Positions 33,222-42,160 of a DNA stretch of 62,828 bases are shown here, piece by piece. Made by a program: the position numbers and the translations under genes. The notes beneath the pieces are model-generated. The model saw nothing but the letters and a program-made list of their open reading frames with translations, made no database searches and was not told where the DNA came from. Source of the DNA: Nitrospirota bacterium (lineage in GTDB: Bacteria; Nitrospirota; Thermodesulfovibrionia; UBA6902); assembly GCA_016213945.1 (NCBI GenBank), contig JACQZF010000015.1, positions 1 through 62,828 on the forward strand. Reading direction: 5' to 3'. How positions within the stretch are numbered: position 1 is the first letter of the stretch; each line of letters opens with the position of its first letter.

Positions 33222-33512
33222 TCAAAGCCAGAGCCGGTACATGCCTATCCATAAAAGGCATCCTGAGAAGGCGAGCGCCTTTTCAAATCTACTCAAACGC
33301 TCTGTTCTGATTATGAAATAGAGGCTGAACGGAGAGGTAAGAAAGCACGCTGTGATGTAGGTCCATTTAGGGACCCTCTCCTTCTTAGGCGCATCAGGGA
33401 AAAGCGAGCAGAAGGGACACTCAATTTCTCCTTCAAGCCTGTGTCCGCAGCGCGCGCACCGGCTTATCCCAAGTATTTCGTCGTGCTTTTCGTTGTCCAC
33501 CTTATAAACCAA
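33222..33512 (-). CDS. Zinc-ribbon membrane protein
   Basis: The 96-aa protein has an N-terminal zinc ribbon (CARCGHRLEGEIECPFC) and one or two membrane segments (WTYITACFLTSPFSLYFII; ALAFSGCLLWIGMYRLWL). Function unknown. It overlaps the end of the exported methyltransferase gene by 11 nt, so the two are probably co-translated. Confidence 0.65.
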   Translation of the reverse strand: MVYKVDNEKHDEILGISRCARCGHRLEGEIECPFCSLFPDAPKKERVPKWTYITACFLTSPFSLYFIIRTERLSRFEKALAFSGCLLWIGMYRLWL

Positions 33513-34191
33513 ACTCGATAAAATACTGATACGGTAATATACATTGTGAACGGATCACCCGGTAACCCGCATCGTGAAATTCTTTGTAAACCGTTTCCTC
33601 TGACAACTTATGCTCCAGGTCCTGCGGGCCTACGGTGATCGGTTTCTTGTGGAAATCCACAACCACTATCCTCCCGTTGGGTCTCAGGCTTTTAGAAAGC
33701 TTTTGTAAATATGCTACCCTGTTTTCAATGTGGTGGTATGTGTCACATATGAAAACAACGTCCACGGAATCCGGTCCCAGCTCAGGGTCATCAGTTTTAA
33801 TAAGCCTGGCCATATAATTCTTGAGGCCCAGTTTTTTGGCGTCCTGCTCCATATAATTGACCATTGAAGGTTCCACCTCAAGACCAAGGGACTTTCCGGC
33901 CGGGCCGACCGCTGCCGCCAATCGTCTTGTAAAATATCCTGTGCCTGCGCCGAGGTCGGCAACCACATCGCCCTGTCTCAGGTCAAGGGCCTTTACCACT
34001 TCATCGGGTTTCTGCCATTTTTCCCGTTCCGGGTCCTCAAACACCTTGACCCAGTAATGAATGTCGTCAAACCTCTGCTGTGATGCAGGTGTATGCTGTT
34101 GCTGCTGCCCGGCGTAACCTGTAAATGAATACGTCAGGAAAAACAGAACGAACATCGTTCCTATTGCAGTCTTTCTGAGAATGTTAAACAT
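33502..34191 (-). CDS. Exported class I SAM-dependent methyltransferase-like protein
   Basis: A Sec-type N-terminus (GTMFVLFFLTYSFTGYAGQ) precedes a Rossmann-fold methyltransferase: VVADLGAGTGYFTRRLAAAVG (motif I) near 78-98, GLEVEPSMV (acidic residue for the ribose), and FICDTYHH. Such signal-bearing methyltransferases recur in Nitrospirota and Desulfobacterota; how SAM would be available outside the cytoplasm is unclear, so the N-terminus may instead be a membrane anchor facing in. Substrate unknown. Next to two c-type cytochromes on the same strand. Confidence 0.75.
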   Translation of the reverse strand: MFNILRKTAIGTMFVLFFLTYSFTGYAGQQQQHTPASQQRFDDIHYWVKVFEDPEREKWQKPDEVVKALDLRQGDVVADLGAGTGYFTRRLAAAVGPAGKSLGLEVEPSMVNYMEQDAKKLGLKNYMARLIKTDDPELGPDSVDVVFICDTYHHIENRVAYLQKLSKSLRPNGRIVVVDFHKKPITVGPQDLEHKLSEETVYKEFHDAGYRVIRSQCILPYQYFIEFGL

Positions 34192-34205
34192 AATTCTTCC
34201 TCCTC

Positions 34206-34688
34206 TTAAAGTGTATTTAAATATGCAATCAGGTCTTCCACTTCTTTTTCAGGAAGATAATCAAACGAGGGCATCGTGCTGAAAGGCTTCCTTAATTGCA
34301 TTTTAATATTTTCCGGCGTTGCAGGAAGTTTGCTTACTGGAAGTTCCGGGTTTTTAAGTATGCCCATTAGTCCGGGGCCTACAATAGTTTCCGTACTGTA
34401 AGCATAATGGCAAAAGCGGCATTTTGCGTCAAAAAGGTCTTTGCCTTTTTCGATGCTTTCAGTGTCAGTTTTAATCTGGCGTTTAATAGATTCAAGCGGT
34501 TGTTCCGCCTTTTGCAAAGCAAATCTCTTCTCGTACCGGACCGGCTTGTCATAAGTTGTATCAGTGGCGGAGTCAATAACAGAGAGGTCCAGTCTGCTTT
34601 CATCTGTCCCGGCTATTGCGGACATGCATGCCGCAGTCAGTAAGATGTATGTTACTGAGAAAATGTATTTTATAAAGCACATAGACAT
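34206..34688 (-). CDS. Exported monohaem cytochrome c
   Basis: The 160-aa protein has a signal sequence (YIFSVTYILLTAACMSAIAG), a central linker and a C-terminal cytochrome c domain with haem motif CRFCH and a distal-methionine candidate in PFSTMPSFDYLPE. It ends with the typical EVEDLIAYLNTL helix. Likely a periplasmic electron carrier. It lies 14 nt upstream of the methyltransferase gene. Confidence 0.85.
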   Translation of the reverse strand: MSMCFIKYIFSVTYILLTAACMSAIAGTDESRLDLSVIDSATDTTYDKPVRYEKRFALQKAEQPLESIKRQIKTDTESIEKGKDLFDAKCRFCHYAYSTETIVGPGLMGILKNPELPVSKLPATPENIKMQLRKPFSTMPSFDYLPEKEVEDLIAYLNTL

Positions 34689-34705
34689 TCAGGCCCGTAA
34701 AAACA

Positions 34706-34740
34706 AAAAAAGGGAGAGTTATACAAACCCTCCCTTTTAA
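34706..34740 (-). terminator. Rho-independent terminator after the small cytochrome c gene
   Basis: AAAAGGGAG (34708-34716) pairs with CTCCCTTTT (34730-34738); read on the minus strand a run of seven T residues follows the stem. Confidence 0.8.
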
Positions 34741-34750
34741 AAAATTCATT

Positions 34751-35116
34751 TTAATAACCGCCTGTTGCTTTTTTCTTCGGCTTCAGGGATTTGATATAGG
34801 AAACAATATCCTTCATCTCTTCCGATTTTACGTCGATCGCCTTTCCATTGTTTGAATTCTCAACGCAGAAATTGACCGCCTCTTCAAGGTTTGCCTGCTT
34901 CTTGCCCATGATATTGAACTCTTTTTTGTCGGCAGCTTTCTCCAGGCCTTTACCGTCAGGATGACATGAACCGCATGACTTGCCGGCAGTGCCTCCTGCG
35001 AATTTTGCATCATTAAAAAGGGCCTTGCCTTTTTCTGCGGGGCCCGCTGCAAATGCTAATGAGCAGATTAATCCGAGAACCAGCAATGATACCAATGTTA
35101 TCTTTATTGTTTTCAT
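34751..35116 (-). CDS. Small periplasmic cytochrome c
   Basis: The 121-aa protein has a signal peptide (KITLVSLLVLGLICSLAFAAG), one haem-binding motif CGSCH near residue 48 and the C-terminal EMKDIVSYIKSL helix. No second haem site. Probably a soluble electron carrier. It ends at a strong terminator, so the next cytochrome gene downstream needs its own promoter. Confidence 0.85.
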   Translation of the reverse strand: MKTIKITLVSLLVLGLICSLAFAAGPAEKGKALFNDAKFAGGTAGKSCGSCHPDGKGLEKAADKKEFNIMGKKQANLEEAVNFCVENSNNGKAIDVKSEEMKDIVSYIKSLKPKKKATGGY

Positions 35117-35182
35117 TCCTTCTCACCTCCTTCCCGTGTCTTGTTCAGGAATTTTATCAAAGAAAAAAATAAGTTGCAACAT

Positions 35183-36259
35183 ATGAGGTATGTGCAAGTT
35201 AAGTCCGACCTTATTAAAGAAATTATCAACTTATCCGATAAGATAGAAAATATTCAAATAGAAAAAGGCATGGAAAATATATTGGGAATGTCTGATACCG
35301 TTCTGTTTGTAGACGATGATGAATATATTTTAAATTCGATAGACAGGCTTTTGGCCCACAACGGCATAGACATTTTGAGGGCTGCAAACGCAAAGGAGGC
35401 CCTTGATTTTTTCAGTAAATTAGAGATAGCCGTAATTGTCTCGGATAACCAGATGCCTGGAATGAAAGGCACTGAGCTTCTTGCAAAAGTCAAAGAAATC
35501 TCTCCTGACACTTTAAAAATATTAATGACGGCATATGGAGACCTCGCAGTAGCTGTCGATGCGATAAATAAAGGCGAGGTATTCCGTTTTATTACAAAAC
35601 CGTGGGACGACGAAACGCTGGTTCAGACTGTAAAAGAAACAGTCAACCGCTACCAAATTATTCAATCGTTGAAAAAAAATGACGAATCAATACTGCTTTC
35701 CCTTGCGCAAACAATAGAGTTAAAAGATGCGTATACGAGAGGCCATTGTGAGAGAGTTGCTGAATACGCTTTATTAATAGCGGATGCGTTAGGCCTGCCT
35801 GATGACAGAAAAAAAGACCTGTTATACGGAAGCTGGCTGCACGACTGCGGCAAGATAGGAATACCTGAAAGCATACTTAATAAAAAAGCTCCTCTTGAAC
35901 ATGAAGAGTTTGAGATAATAAAACACCACCCGGGATGGGGCGCTGATGTTGTAAGGCAGGCCCGGCTGTCAGAGGCTGTTATAAAAATCATCCTGCATCA
36001 TCATGAAAGATATGACGGCAGCGGTTATCCGGCAGGTTTGGAAAAAAGCGATATCCCTCTTGAAGCAAGGATTGTGTCTGTCGCAGATGTATTCGACGCG
36101 TTAACAAGCGACAGGCCGTATAGAAAGAAATATCCCGAAGAGAAAGCCATCGATATCATGCATTTAATGAAGGCGAGTGTCCTGGACCCTGAAATCGTTG
36201 ACTTCTTTCTTGCTAATTATTTAAAAGTCAAAAAAGCGACCGCCTCTCCATTGGCTTAA
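35183..36259 (+). CDS. HD-GYP response regulator (c-di-GMP phosphodiesterase)
   Basis: A receiver domain (VLFVDDDEYILNSIDRLL; phosphoacceptor Asp in VSDNQMPGM; TAYGD; KPWD) is followed by an HD-GYP domain with HDCGKIGIPE, HHPGWGADV and HHHERYDGSGYPAG. It should hydrolyse c-di-GMP when phosphorylated; the sensor kinase is not in the window. The start is uncertain: ATG 35183 gives a helical 36-residue lead, while ATG 35289 (MSDTVLFV) sits right before the receiver domain. Neither has a strong ribosome-binding site. Confidence 0.88.
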   Translation: MRYVQVKSDLIKEIINLSDKIENIQIEKGMENILGMSDTVLFVDDDEYILNSIDRLLAHNGIDILRAANAKEALDFFSKLEIAVIVSDNQMPGMKGTELLAKVKEISPDTLKILMTAYGDLAVAVDAINKGEVFRFITKPWDDETLVQTVKETVNRYQIIQSLKKNDESILLSLAQTIELKDAYTRGHCERVAEYALLIADALGLPDDRKKDLLYGSWLHDCGKIGIPESILNKKAPLEHEEFEIIKHHPGWGADVVRQARLSEAVIKIILHHHERYDGSGYPAGLEKSDIPLEARIVSVADVFDALTSDRPYRKKYPEEKAIDIMHLMKASVLDPEIVDFFLANYLKVKKATASPLA

Positions 36260-36367
36260 CATCTTTTACTTCACACTTGCCCAACTAATTCATCCTGTTT
36301 TACAGATTTTAATCTTTCCCATTTTTAATGTATACTCTAAGATATTTTTTCAGGAAATGTTTAACCT

Positions 36368-37108
36368 ATGAAACGCTACAGTTGGGAAATTTACTTAGGC
36401 TTATCCTTAGTTGCGCTGTCTTCAGCGTTATATCTCATCCACTATGCAATCTTCAAAGATGTTCATACCACACTATTTTATACGCTTATGGATATTGCTT
36501 TTCTGCCTGTTGAGGTTTTACTTGTAACGATGATACTGCACAGGCTGCTGAATGAGAGGGAAAAGAGCGCCAAACTGGAAAAGCTGAATATGGTGGTAGA
36601 GACTTTTTTCAGCGAAATGGGAACACGGGTGCTGACTTGTTTTTCGGATGTGGACCCGCAACTGGACAAAATCAGAAAAGACCTCCTTGTCACCGACAAA
36701 TGGTCTGATGGAGATTTTTTCAATGTCAGCGGCCGTCTGAGAAATTATAATTATACGGTGAACATCAAGCAGGTTGACTTATCTCATCTGCAGACCTATC
36801 TTGCGGAAAAGAGAAGTTTCATGCTCCGTCTCCTTGAAAACCCGGCCCTGCTGGAGCATGAATCATTCACGGATCTTCTTAGGGCCATCTTTCATCTTAC
36901 GGAAGAACTGGCAATCAGGACAGATATTCAGCATCTGCCGGATACCGATTTGCAGCACATCTCAGGAGATATAAAAAGGGTGTACGGTTTACTCGTCCAT
37001 CAATGGCTGGACTACATGAAATATTTGAAAGTAAATTATCCTTATCTCTTCTCGCTTGCGGTGAGGACCAACCCTTTTGACCTGAGCGCGTCTCCGGTTG
37101 TGAGATAA
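36368..37108 (+). CDS. Membrane protein of unknown function
   Basis: I recognise the type but no named family. Two N-terminal membrane segments (IYLGLSLVALSSALYLIHY; FYTLMDIAFLPVEVLLVTM) are followed by a coiled-coil start (LLNEREKSAKLEKLN) and about 180 cytoplasmic residues rich in helices. It precedes the GT5 gene by 16 nt, but a shared role is only a guess. Confidence 0.6.
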   Translation: MKRYSWEIYLGLSLVALSSALYLIHYAIFKDVHTTLFYTLMDIAFLPVEVLLVTMILHRLLNEREKSAKLEKLNMVVETFFSEMGTRVLTCFSDVDPQLDKIRKDLLVTDKWSDGDFFNVSGRLRNYNYTVNIKQVDLSHLQTYLAEKRSFMLRLLENPALLEHESFTDLLRAIFHLTEELAIRTDIQHLPDTDLQHISGDIKRVYGLLVHQWLDYMKYLKVNYPYLFSLAVRTNPFDLSASPVVR

Positions 37109-37124
37109 CTATCATGAGGGAAAT

Positions 37125-38858
37125 ATGACATTGGACCTGAATGCATGGACAAGAGACTGGGCGTTAATGAGCAGTTTCTTCAGCGCCAAAGAGATCAACA
37201 GGATTTCCGACAGGCTGAAGAAGCTCAAGATACAAAATGCCGTTTTCTGTTCATTTGAAAACAGGTTTGCAAAAAGCGGAGGGCTTGCCGCTGTCACCAC
37301 AAATATCCTGCCTTATTTAAAAGAAATAAACCATATCGCCAATGTTATCTTAATGACCCCTTTCTATCCCTCAATTATGGACAGTAAACTGTTGCAGTCA
37401 ACGGGGAAGAGTTTCAGCGTTCCATTTAACAATAAAATGCTTCAGGCAGAGCTGTACGAATATACATGGCATTACACTAAACCCCGAAGCGGCAGTTTAA
37501 AAGAATATTATCTGAAAGCTGAAGGGTTGTTTGAAACTTCCAAAAACATAAAAGACCCATATCTCTACAGTGAATCCGACACACAGCTCAACGATAACCT
37601 GATGAGACAAAATTCACTGTTCTTTTGCAAGGCCGCCCCTTTGGCCCTGCAAGCGCTGGGCATACGTGAAAACATTGTATTTCATTTGCAGGAGTGGCAA
37701 ACCGCCCTGATTTCTCTTACTGCGAAAGCAGCGATGCTGAACGGCACTCTGGAATCATGCGCAACAGCGCAGACAATGCACAATTCCTACGATTCATTCA
37801 TTCCCTGGGCATCGCTTGCGGGAATCGCAAACGGAAAGGCCAGGCAAAACATCTCTTTGTTTCCAGGCGCCGGCGCAACTGCATACCAGATAGGCCTTCA
37901 GTTGGCAGATGCCCCGGTCACTACTGTGAGCGAACATTACGCGGAAGAATTTACAACCGACATCCTGCAAACCGAGTACTTCGCCCCGCATTTGCAAAAT
38001 ATATTCCTGAAGAGCGGGGTCTATGGAGTAAATAACGGCATGTTCATTGAATTGTCTCCTGAGCTTTCATCCGAAGTAAAGCTTTCCATAGATGAAATCC
38101 GCAAGATCAAATTGAAAAACAGGAAGGCCCTGTTAAAGGTTTTGGCCTCTTACAAACCAAAGGAACGTTTCGGCGAACTGACATACAAAGGCAAGGCCAT
38201 ATCCAGGCTGCCTGACAATATCCCGATTATTGTAATGAGCGGAAGGCTCGATCCCCTTCAAAAGGGTTTTGACATCTTATTGCGCGCAATAGAAAAATTC
38301 GCTGAAGATGAGATAAAGGTTGTCCTTACCCCTATGGCTACCCGCCGCGCGGACCTTGATTACTTTTACGAGGCAGCGTGTAAATGCAAAGGGAACCTGG
38401 CCGTGTTTGCCGGAAGGATGGAAAAGGGGTTCAGCGAGCTGCAGGCCGGCGCAACATTCGGATTGATGCCTTCAATATATGAACCGTTCGGCGCGGCAGT
38501 TGAATATATGGCAAACGGGACGGTGAACATCGGCAGATCCACAGGCGGGCTGGTAGACCAGATTAATTTGAAATGCGGATACCTCTATAAAGAAGACGCC
38601 GTCTTTTACACCCTTGATAATATCAGGGACTTTGTTGAAACAGCGGACATTGTGCAGGCGAGAAAGACAAACCCGTGGGCCCAGAGCATGGCGGATAATT
38701 TATATGAGGTCCTGAAGAAGGCTGTTAACACATATCAAAACAGCCAGGACCAATATTACAAATTGGTCCTTAACGGCCTCAAAAAAGTAAACAACTTCAA
38801 ATGGGAGACAAATGCCCAAAAATATTTTCAAGTCTATGAAAAGATACGCGGTATCTGA
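37125..38858 (+). CDS. GT5-type glycogen/starch synthase-like glycosyltransferase
   Basis: The 577-aa protein has the GT5 pattern: FAKSGGLAAVTTNILPYL near residue 48 (KxGGL nucleotide-sugar loop), FHLQEWQTAL, GRLDPLQKGFDILLRA near 366, and EPFGAAVEYMANGT near 448 (the E-x7-E region). It likely elongates an alpha-1,4-glucan from ADP- or UDP-glucose. It is longer than classic GlgA (about 480 aa) and diverges from it in the middle, so glycogen synthase activity is likely but not certain. Confidence 0.75.
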   Translation: MTLDLNAWTRDWALMSSFFSAKEINRISDRLKKLKIQNAVFCSFENRFAKSGGLAAVTTNILPYLKEINHIANVILMTPFYPSIMDSKLLQSTGKSFSVPFNNKMLQAELYEYTWHYTKPRSGSLKEYYLKAEGLFETSKNIKDPYLYSESDTQLNDNLMRQNSLFFCKAAPLALQALGIRENIVFHLQEWQTALISLTAKAAMLNGTLESCATAQTMHNSYDSFIPWASLAGIANGKARQNISLFPGAGATAYQIGLQLADAPVTTVSEHYAEEFTTDILQTEYFAPHLQNIFLKSGVYGVNNGMFIELSPELSSEVKLSIDEIRKIKLKNRKALLKVLASYKPKERFGELTYKGKAISRLPDNIPIIVMSGRLDPLQKGFDILLRAIEKFAEDEIKVVLTPMATRRADLDYFYEAACKCKGNLAVFAGRMEKGFSELQAGATFGLMPSIYEPFGAAVEYMANGTVNIGRSTGGLVDQINLKCGYLYKEDAVFYTLDNIRDFVETADIVQARKTNPWAQSMADNLYEVLKKAVNTYQNSQDQYYKLVLNGLKKVNNFKWETNAQKYFQVYEKIRGI

Positions 38859-38902
38859 AATCTATGATACAAACCTTATAACACTAAACACTCTTCCTGT
38901 CA

Positions 38903-38930
38903 AAAAAAGGGCGAGGCATCGCCTCGCCCT
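38903..38930 (-). terminator. Strong terminator between convergent genes
   Basis: GGGCGAGGC (38909-38917) and GCCTCGCCC (38921-38929) form a perfect GC-rich stem; the T run lies on the minus strand, so it mainly ends the substrate-binding-protein transcript. Confidence 0.88.
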
Positions 38931-38950
38931 TACTCTGTCAACATCCTTTC

Positions 38951-40060
38951 CTACGGCTTCCAGTATTCTATAAACTTACCGCCTTTTGTAATCCACACTA
39001 CGTAAGGCACAACCGTGACATCGCCTTTTGAATCAAACTTGATATTGCCAAGCGCGCCGTTAAATTCCATGGAATGGAGTATGTCCATAATGGCCTTGCC
39101 TTCAGTTGTCTTAGCGGCATCGATAGCCTTCAGCATGATGTTTCCCGCGTCATAAGCGTAGATCGAATAGGGCCCGATCTCACCGAATTTTTTATTGTAC
39201 TGCTCAATAAATCCCTTTGCGCTTGGGATGTTGATGGGATCAGGACTGAATGTTATATAAGTCCCTTCGACGGACTCTGCTCCAGCAATCTCGATAAATT
39301 TAGGGTCAATGATACCGTCGCCGCCCATGAAAGGGACTGTCATGCCGAGCTCGCGGGACTGCTTCACCAACAGGCCGCCTTCAGGATAAATTCCCCCGAA
39401 AAATATAAGCTCAGGTTTTTTCTCTTTGATGGAGATCAGGACGGTCTTGAAGTCCTTGTCTCCCTGGACAATGCCGCCGTAATAAACGACTTCCGCCTTA
39501 TCGCCAAGGAATTTTTTAAACTCATCGGCAAGCCCCTGCCCGTAAGTGGTCTTGTCATGAAGGACGGCAACTTTTTTCACATTGATCTGGGAAACCGCAA
39601 AATCAGCAGCGACCTTTCCCTGCTGGTCGTCCCTGCCGCATACCCTGAAAACACCGTGATAGCCTTTTTCCGTAAGCTGGGGATTTGTAGAGCCCGGTGA
39701 TATCATCGGGATGCCAGCGCGGTTATATACATCAGAGGCTGGAATAGAGCAGCTTGAGTTGAAATGCCCGATCACTCCGGCCGCGCCCTGTGTTACAAGT
39801 TTATTGGCTACCGAGACCGCCTGCTTAGGGTCCCTCTGGTCATCACCGATAATAAGCTCGATCTTTTTACCGAGGACACCGCCTTTGGCGTTCCACTCCT
39901 CCACTGCAAGGGTCACTCCGTTCTTGAAATCCATGCCCATCTTTGCCTGGTCGCCTGTCATCGGACCGGCAATGCCTATTTTGATTACGTCTTCACCTTT
40001 CCTGACACAGCCAAGCATGACCAGGATTACAAGTGAAAGCAGTAATAATCTTCTTACCAT
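38951..40060 (-). CDS. livK: Branched-chain amino-acid-type ABC substrate-binding lipoprotein
   Basis: The 369-aa protein has a lipoprotein signal (LLLLSLVILVMLGC) and the Leu/Ile/Val-type periplasmic binding fold (IKIGIAGPMTGDQAKMGMD; IMLKAIDAA; the solute could be another amino acid or amide). ATG 40060 has GGAGG at good distance. Membrane permease genes livH/livM and livG are not in the window, and livF lies 1.1 kb away behind alkD and a DUF1059 gene, so the transporter genes are dispersed. Confidence 0.85.
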   Translation of the reverse strand: MVRRLLLLSLVILVMLGCVRKGEDVIKIGIAGPMTGDQAKMGMDFKNGVTLAVEEWNAKGGVLGKKIELIIGDDQRDPKQAVSVANKLVTQGAAGVIGHFNSSCSIPASDVYNRAGIPMISPGSTNPQLTEKGYHGVFRVCGRDDQQGKVAADFAVSQINVKKVAVLHDKTTYGQGLADEFKKFLGDKAEVVYYGGIVQGDKDFKTVLISIKEKKPELIFFGGIYPEGGLLVKQSRELGMTVPFMGGDGIIDPKFIEIAGAESVEGTYITFSPDPINIPSAKGFIEQYNKKFGEIGPYSIYAYDAGNIMLKAIDAAKTTEGKAIMDILHSMEFNGALGNIKFDSKGDVTVVPYVVWITKGGKFIEYWKP

Positions 40061-40125
40061 TTTTTCCTCCGTGTTTTTAAGATTTAGGAATTCTAACAAA
40101 AATCAATTTTGCTTACAAGAAGTTT

Positions 40126-40824
40126 TCAGCCCTGCTTAAGATACGCCCTTCTCTTTCCCTCTTCAAACCTCTCTATCGCATATCTCAGCATCGTCCTCGG
40201 CATCGCCTTATAATGCTTTTTTAGAAATGCCTCTTCTATATTCTGATCTCTTTTTCCCACTTCTCTCAGCATCCAGCCCACAGCCTTTTGAATGAGGTCG
40301 TGTCTGTCTATCAAAAGGACCTCCGCAATCCGCAGCGTGGCTTCAAAGTCGTTCTTTCTGATAAACGCAAAGGTCGACATAACGGCGATCCTTCTCTCCC
40401 AGAGACTTTCCGAATTCGCGAGTTTGTAGAGTATCCGCCTGTCCTTATCAATAAGATAGTCTCCTGAAATATTCGGCGCGGAGAGGTCCACGAGGTCCCA
40501 GTTGTTTATCCGCTGTGTATTGTTAAGATAAAAATCATAGATGGCCTTTTTTCCTTCATCGCCTGCTTTGCCGTATTGAATGATCAGAATGAGAAGGGCA
40601 ACAAGCCTCTCTTCGTGTATTTTACTGTGAAGCAGTTTTTCTATTTCGCTTAATGGCAGGTCAGGATATTTCTTTGCGATCCTGCGCTGTTCAGGAACTT
40701 TAATGCCGAGGAAGACATCTCCTTCGCCGTACTGTCCCTTTCCGGTTTTGAAAAACCGTGAAAGTATCTTCGCCTTTTCCGGATTTGCGAGTTTCCTCAG
40801 ATCTGTTCTTAATTGTTTAAGCAT
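40126..40824 (-). CDS. alkD: AlkD-type DNA alkylation repair glycosylase
   Basis: AlkD enzymes remove bulky N-alkylated purines using a HEAT-repeat solenoid. The 232-aa sequence has FLGIKVPEQRRIAKKY, NNWDLVDLSAPNISGDYL (the W/D region around the active site), SLWERRIAVMSTF and QKAVGWMLREVGKRD. I start at ATG 40824; a TTG 5 codons earlier is also possible. Confidence 0.9.
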   Translation of the reverse strand: MLKQLRTDLRKLANPEKAKILSRFFKTGKGQYGEGDVFLGIKVPEQRRIAKKYPDLPLSEIEKLLHSKIHEERLVALLILIIQYGKAGDEGKKAIYDFYLNNTQRINNWDLVDLSAPNISGDYLIDKDRRILYKLANSESLWERRIAVMSTFAFIRKNDFEATLRIAEVLLIDRHDLIQKAVGWMLREVGKRDQNIEEAFLKKHYKAMPRTMLRYAIERFEEGKRRAYLKQG

Positions 40825-40941
40825 AGGACTTGTGCTCAAGGCAGCTATAATTATACCATTTCCATTCTCCGCACTTTATATTTGCAAACCTTTAATGTTT
40901 TGGTATACTCAGAAATAAGATGTATAAAGAGGAGCAATAAC

Positions 40942-41130
40942 ATGGCGAAGGTATTTTTTTGCAGAGACCTTGAAGTGTCCTGTAAGTGGGGTTGTTCCGG
41001 TGAAACAGCAGAAGATGTTTTAAGGCAGGTCATGGCCCATGCCCTGGAAAAACACGGTTGTAAAAAAATGACAGAAATGATGCTCGAAAGAATAAAGGCC
41101 AAAATCCGCGAGCAGGAACCAACCGATTAA
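40942..41130 (+). CDS. DUF1059-family small protein
   Basis: The 62-aa protein (MAKVFFCRDLEVSCKWGCSG... MAHALEKHGCKKM) matches DUF1059, small cysteine-containing proteins of unknown function. GAGGAG lies upstream of the ATG at proper distance. C8, C14, C18 and a later His-Gly-Cys could bind a metal. Confidence 0.85.
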   Translation: MAKVFFCRDLEVSCKWGCSGETAEDVLRQVMAHALEKHGCKKMTEMMLERIKAKIREQEPTD

Positions 41131-41146
41131 GGCAGGTGGCCGCAAA

Positions 41147-41902
41147 TCATTCTCCAAGATACGCCTTCTTTATATCCGGGTCGTCAAGAAGCTCTCTCCC
41201 CTTCCCTTCTTTTACGACCCTGCCTGATTCAATGACATATCCCCTGTGAGCTAATCTTAAGGCTGCCTTTGCATTCTGCTCGACAAGCAGTATTGTCAGC
41301 CCTGCGGCATTGAGTTCTTTTATGGTCTTGAATATCTTGCTTACTATGATCGGGGCGAGTCCGAGAGAAGGTTCGTCAAGCAAAAGGAGCTTGGGCCTTG
41401 ACATAAGCGCCCTTCCGATCGCGAGCATCTGCTGTTCTCCCCCGCTCAAAGTTCCGCCGAATTGTTTCTGCCTTTCTTTAAGAACTGGGAATAGCGAGAA
41501 GATATATTCCAATTGATCTACCCCTCTATGTCCCCCCTTACCAAGGGGGGAAAAAGGGGGGTGGCTGCCCTCTGCCCTCTGCCCTTTGCCCTTTAGGAAC
41601 GCCCCCATTTCAAGATTTTCCCTTACCGTCAATTTAGGGAATATCCTTCTGCCTTCCGGGACCTGTGATATGCCCCTTGAGACGATCTCATGCGGGGGCA
41701 GGTTTTGGATCTCATTTCCCTCAAAAAATATCTTCCCCTTTGAAGGGCTGAGTATCCTTGATATCGTCATCAGGGTAGTGCTCTTGCCTGCCCCGTTACT
41801 TCCTATGAGACTGACGATCTCTCCCCTGCTGATCTCGAGGTTTATTCCCTTGATCGCCTCAATACGTCCATAAGATGTGTGCACACTTTCAAGTTTAAGC
41901 AT
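41147..41902 (-). CDS. livF: Branched-chain amino-acid ABC transporter ATPase LivF, with repeat insert
   Basis: LivF powers uptake of branched-chain amino acids. Walker A GSNGAGKST, signature LSGGEQQMLAIGRALM, Walker B LLLLDEPSLGLAP and the H-loop region LLVEQNAKAALRLA are present. Between the Q-loop region and the signature about 25 residues (GKGQRAEGSHPPFSPLGKGG and HRGVDQ) are encoded by repeats at about 41520-41590, in frame. The usual length is about 233-240 aa; here 251. I start at ATG 41902 (MLKLESVHTSYG). Confidence 0.92.
   Translation of the reverse strand: MLKLESVHTSYGRIEAIKGINLEISRGEIVSLIGSNGAGKSTTLMTISRILSPSKGKIFFEGNEIQNLPPHEIVSRGISQVPEGRRIFPKLTVRENLEMGAFLKGKGQRAEGSHPPFSPLGKGGHRGVDQLEYIFSLFPVLKERQKQFGGTLSGGEQQMLAIGRALMSRPKLLLLDEPSLGLAPIIVSKIFKTIKELNAAGLTILLVEQNAKAALRLAHRGYVIESGRVVKEGKGRELLDDPDIKKAYLGE
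41520..41592 (-). repeat. Palindromic plus heptamer repeat inside livF
   Basis: A CCCCCCTTACCAAGGGGGG palindrome and CTGCCCT heptamers, read in frame by livF. Confidence 0.85.
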
Positions 41903-41931
41903 AATTACCACTGACTTTTTTATTTTCGTCA

Positions 41932-42060
41932 TGCCCGAAGCCTGCCCTCGAATTTCTTAATCGGGGGTCAGTAATCGGGCATCTTGTAGAGACGCCATTC
42001 AATGGCGTCTCTACAAAACTGGATTCCCGCCCAACAAATTGCGGGAATGACGGACTATCT
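41932..42060. repeat. Composite intergenic palindromes before the PP-loop gene
   Basis: Three elements in a row: GTCATGCCCGAAG...ATCGGGCATC (about 41930-41982), a perfect 16-bp hairpin TTGTAGAGACGCCATT/AATGGCGTCTCTACAA (41984-42016), and CTGGATTCCCGC...GCGGGAATGACGG (42019-42052). The first and third match the block upstream of fabG. Confidence 0.85.
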
Positions 42061-42124
42061 GAACAATATTATCAACAGACTCTAATTATATTAATGCCGC
42101 GACAGATTGTAAACACGTTCATAA

Positions 42125-42154
42125 TTGAAAGTTCAAAGCATATCGTTGTAAAAT
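42125..42154 (+). promoter_or_regulatory. Candidate promoter giving a leaderless message
   Basis: TTGAAA (42125-42130) and TAAAAT (42149-42154), 18-bp spacing. The expected transcription start falls at or next to the ATG at 42161, and no Shine-Dalgarno is present. Confidence 0.45.
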
Positions 42155-42160
42155 CCATCT

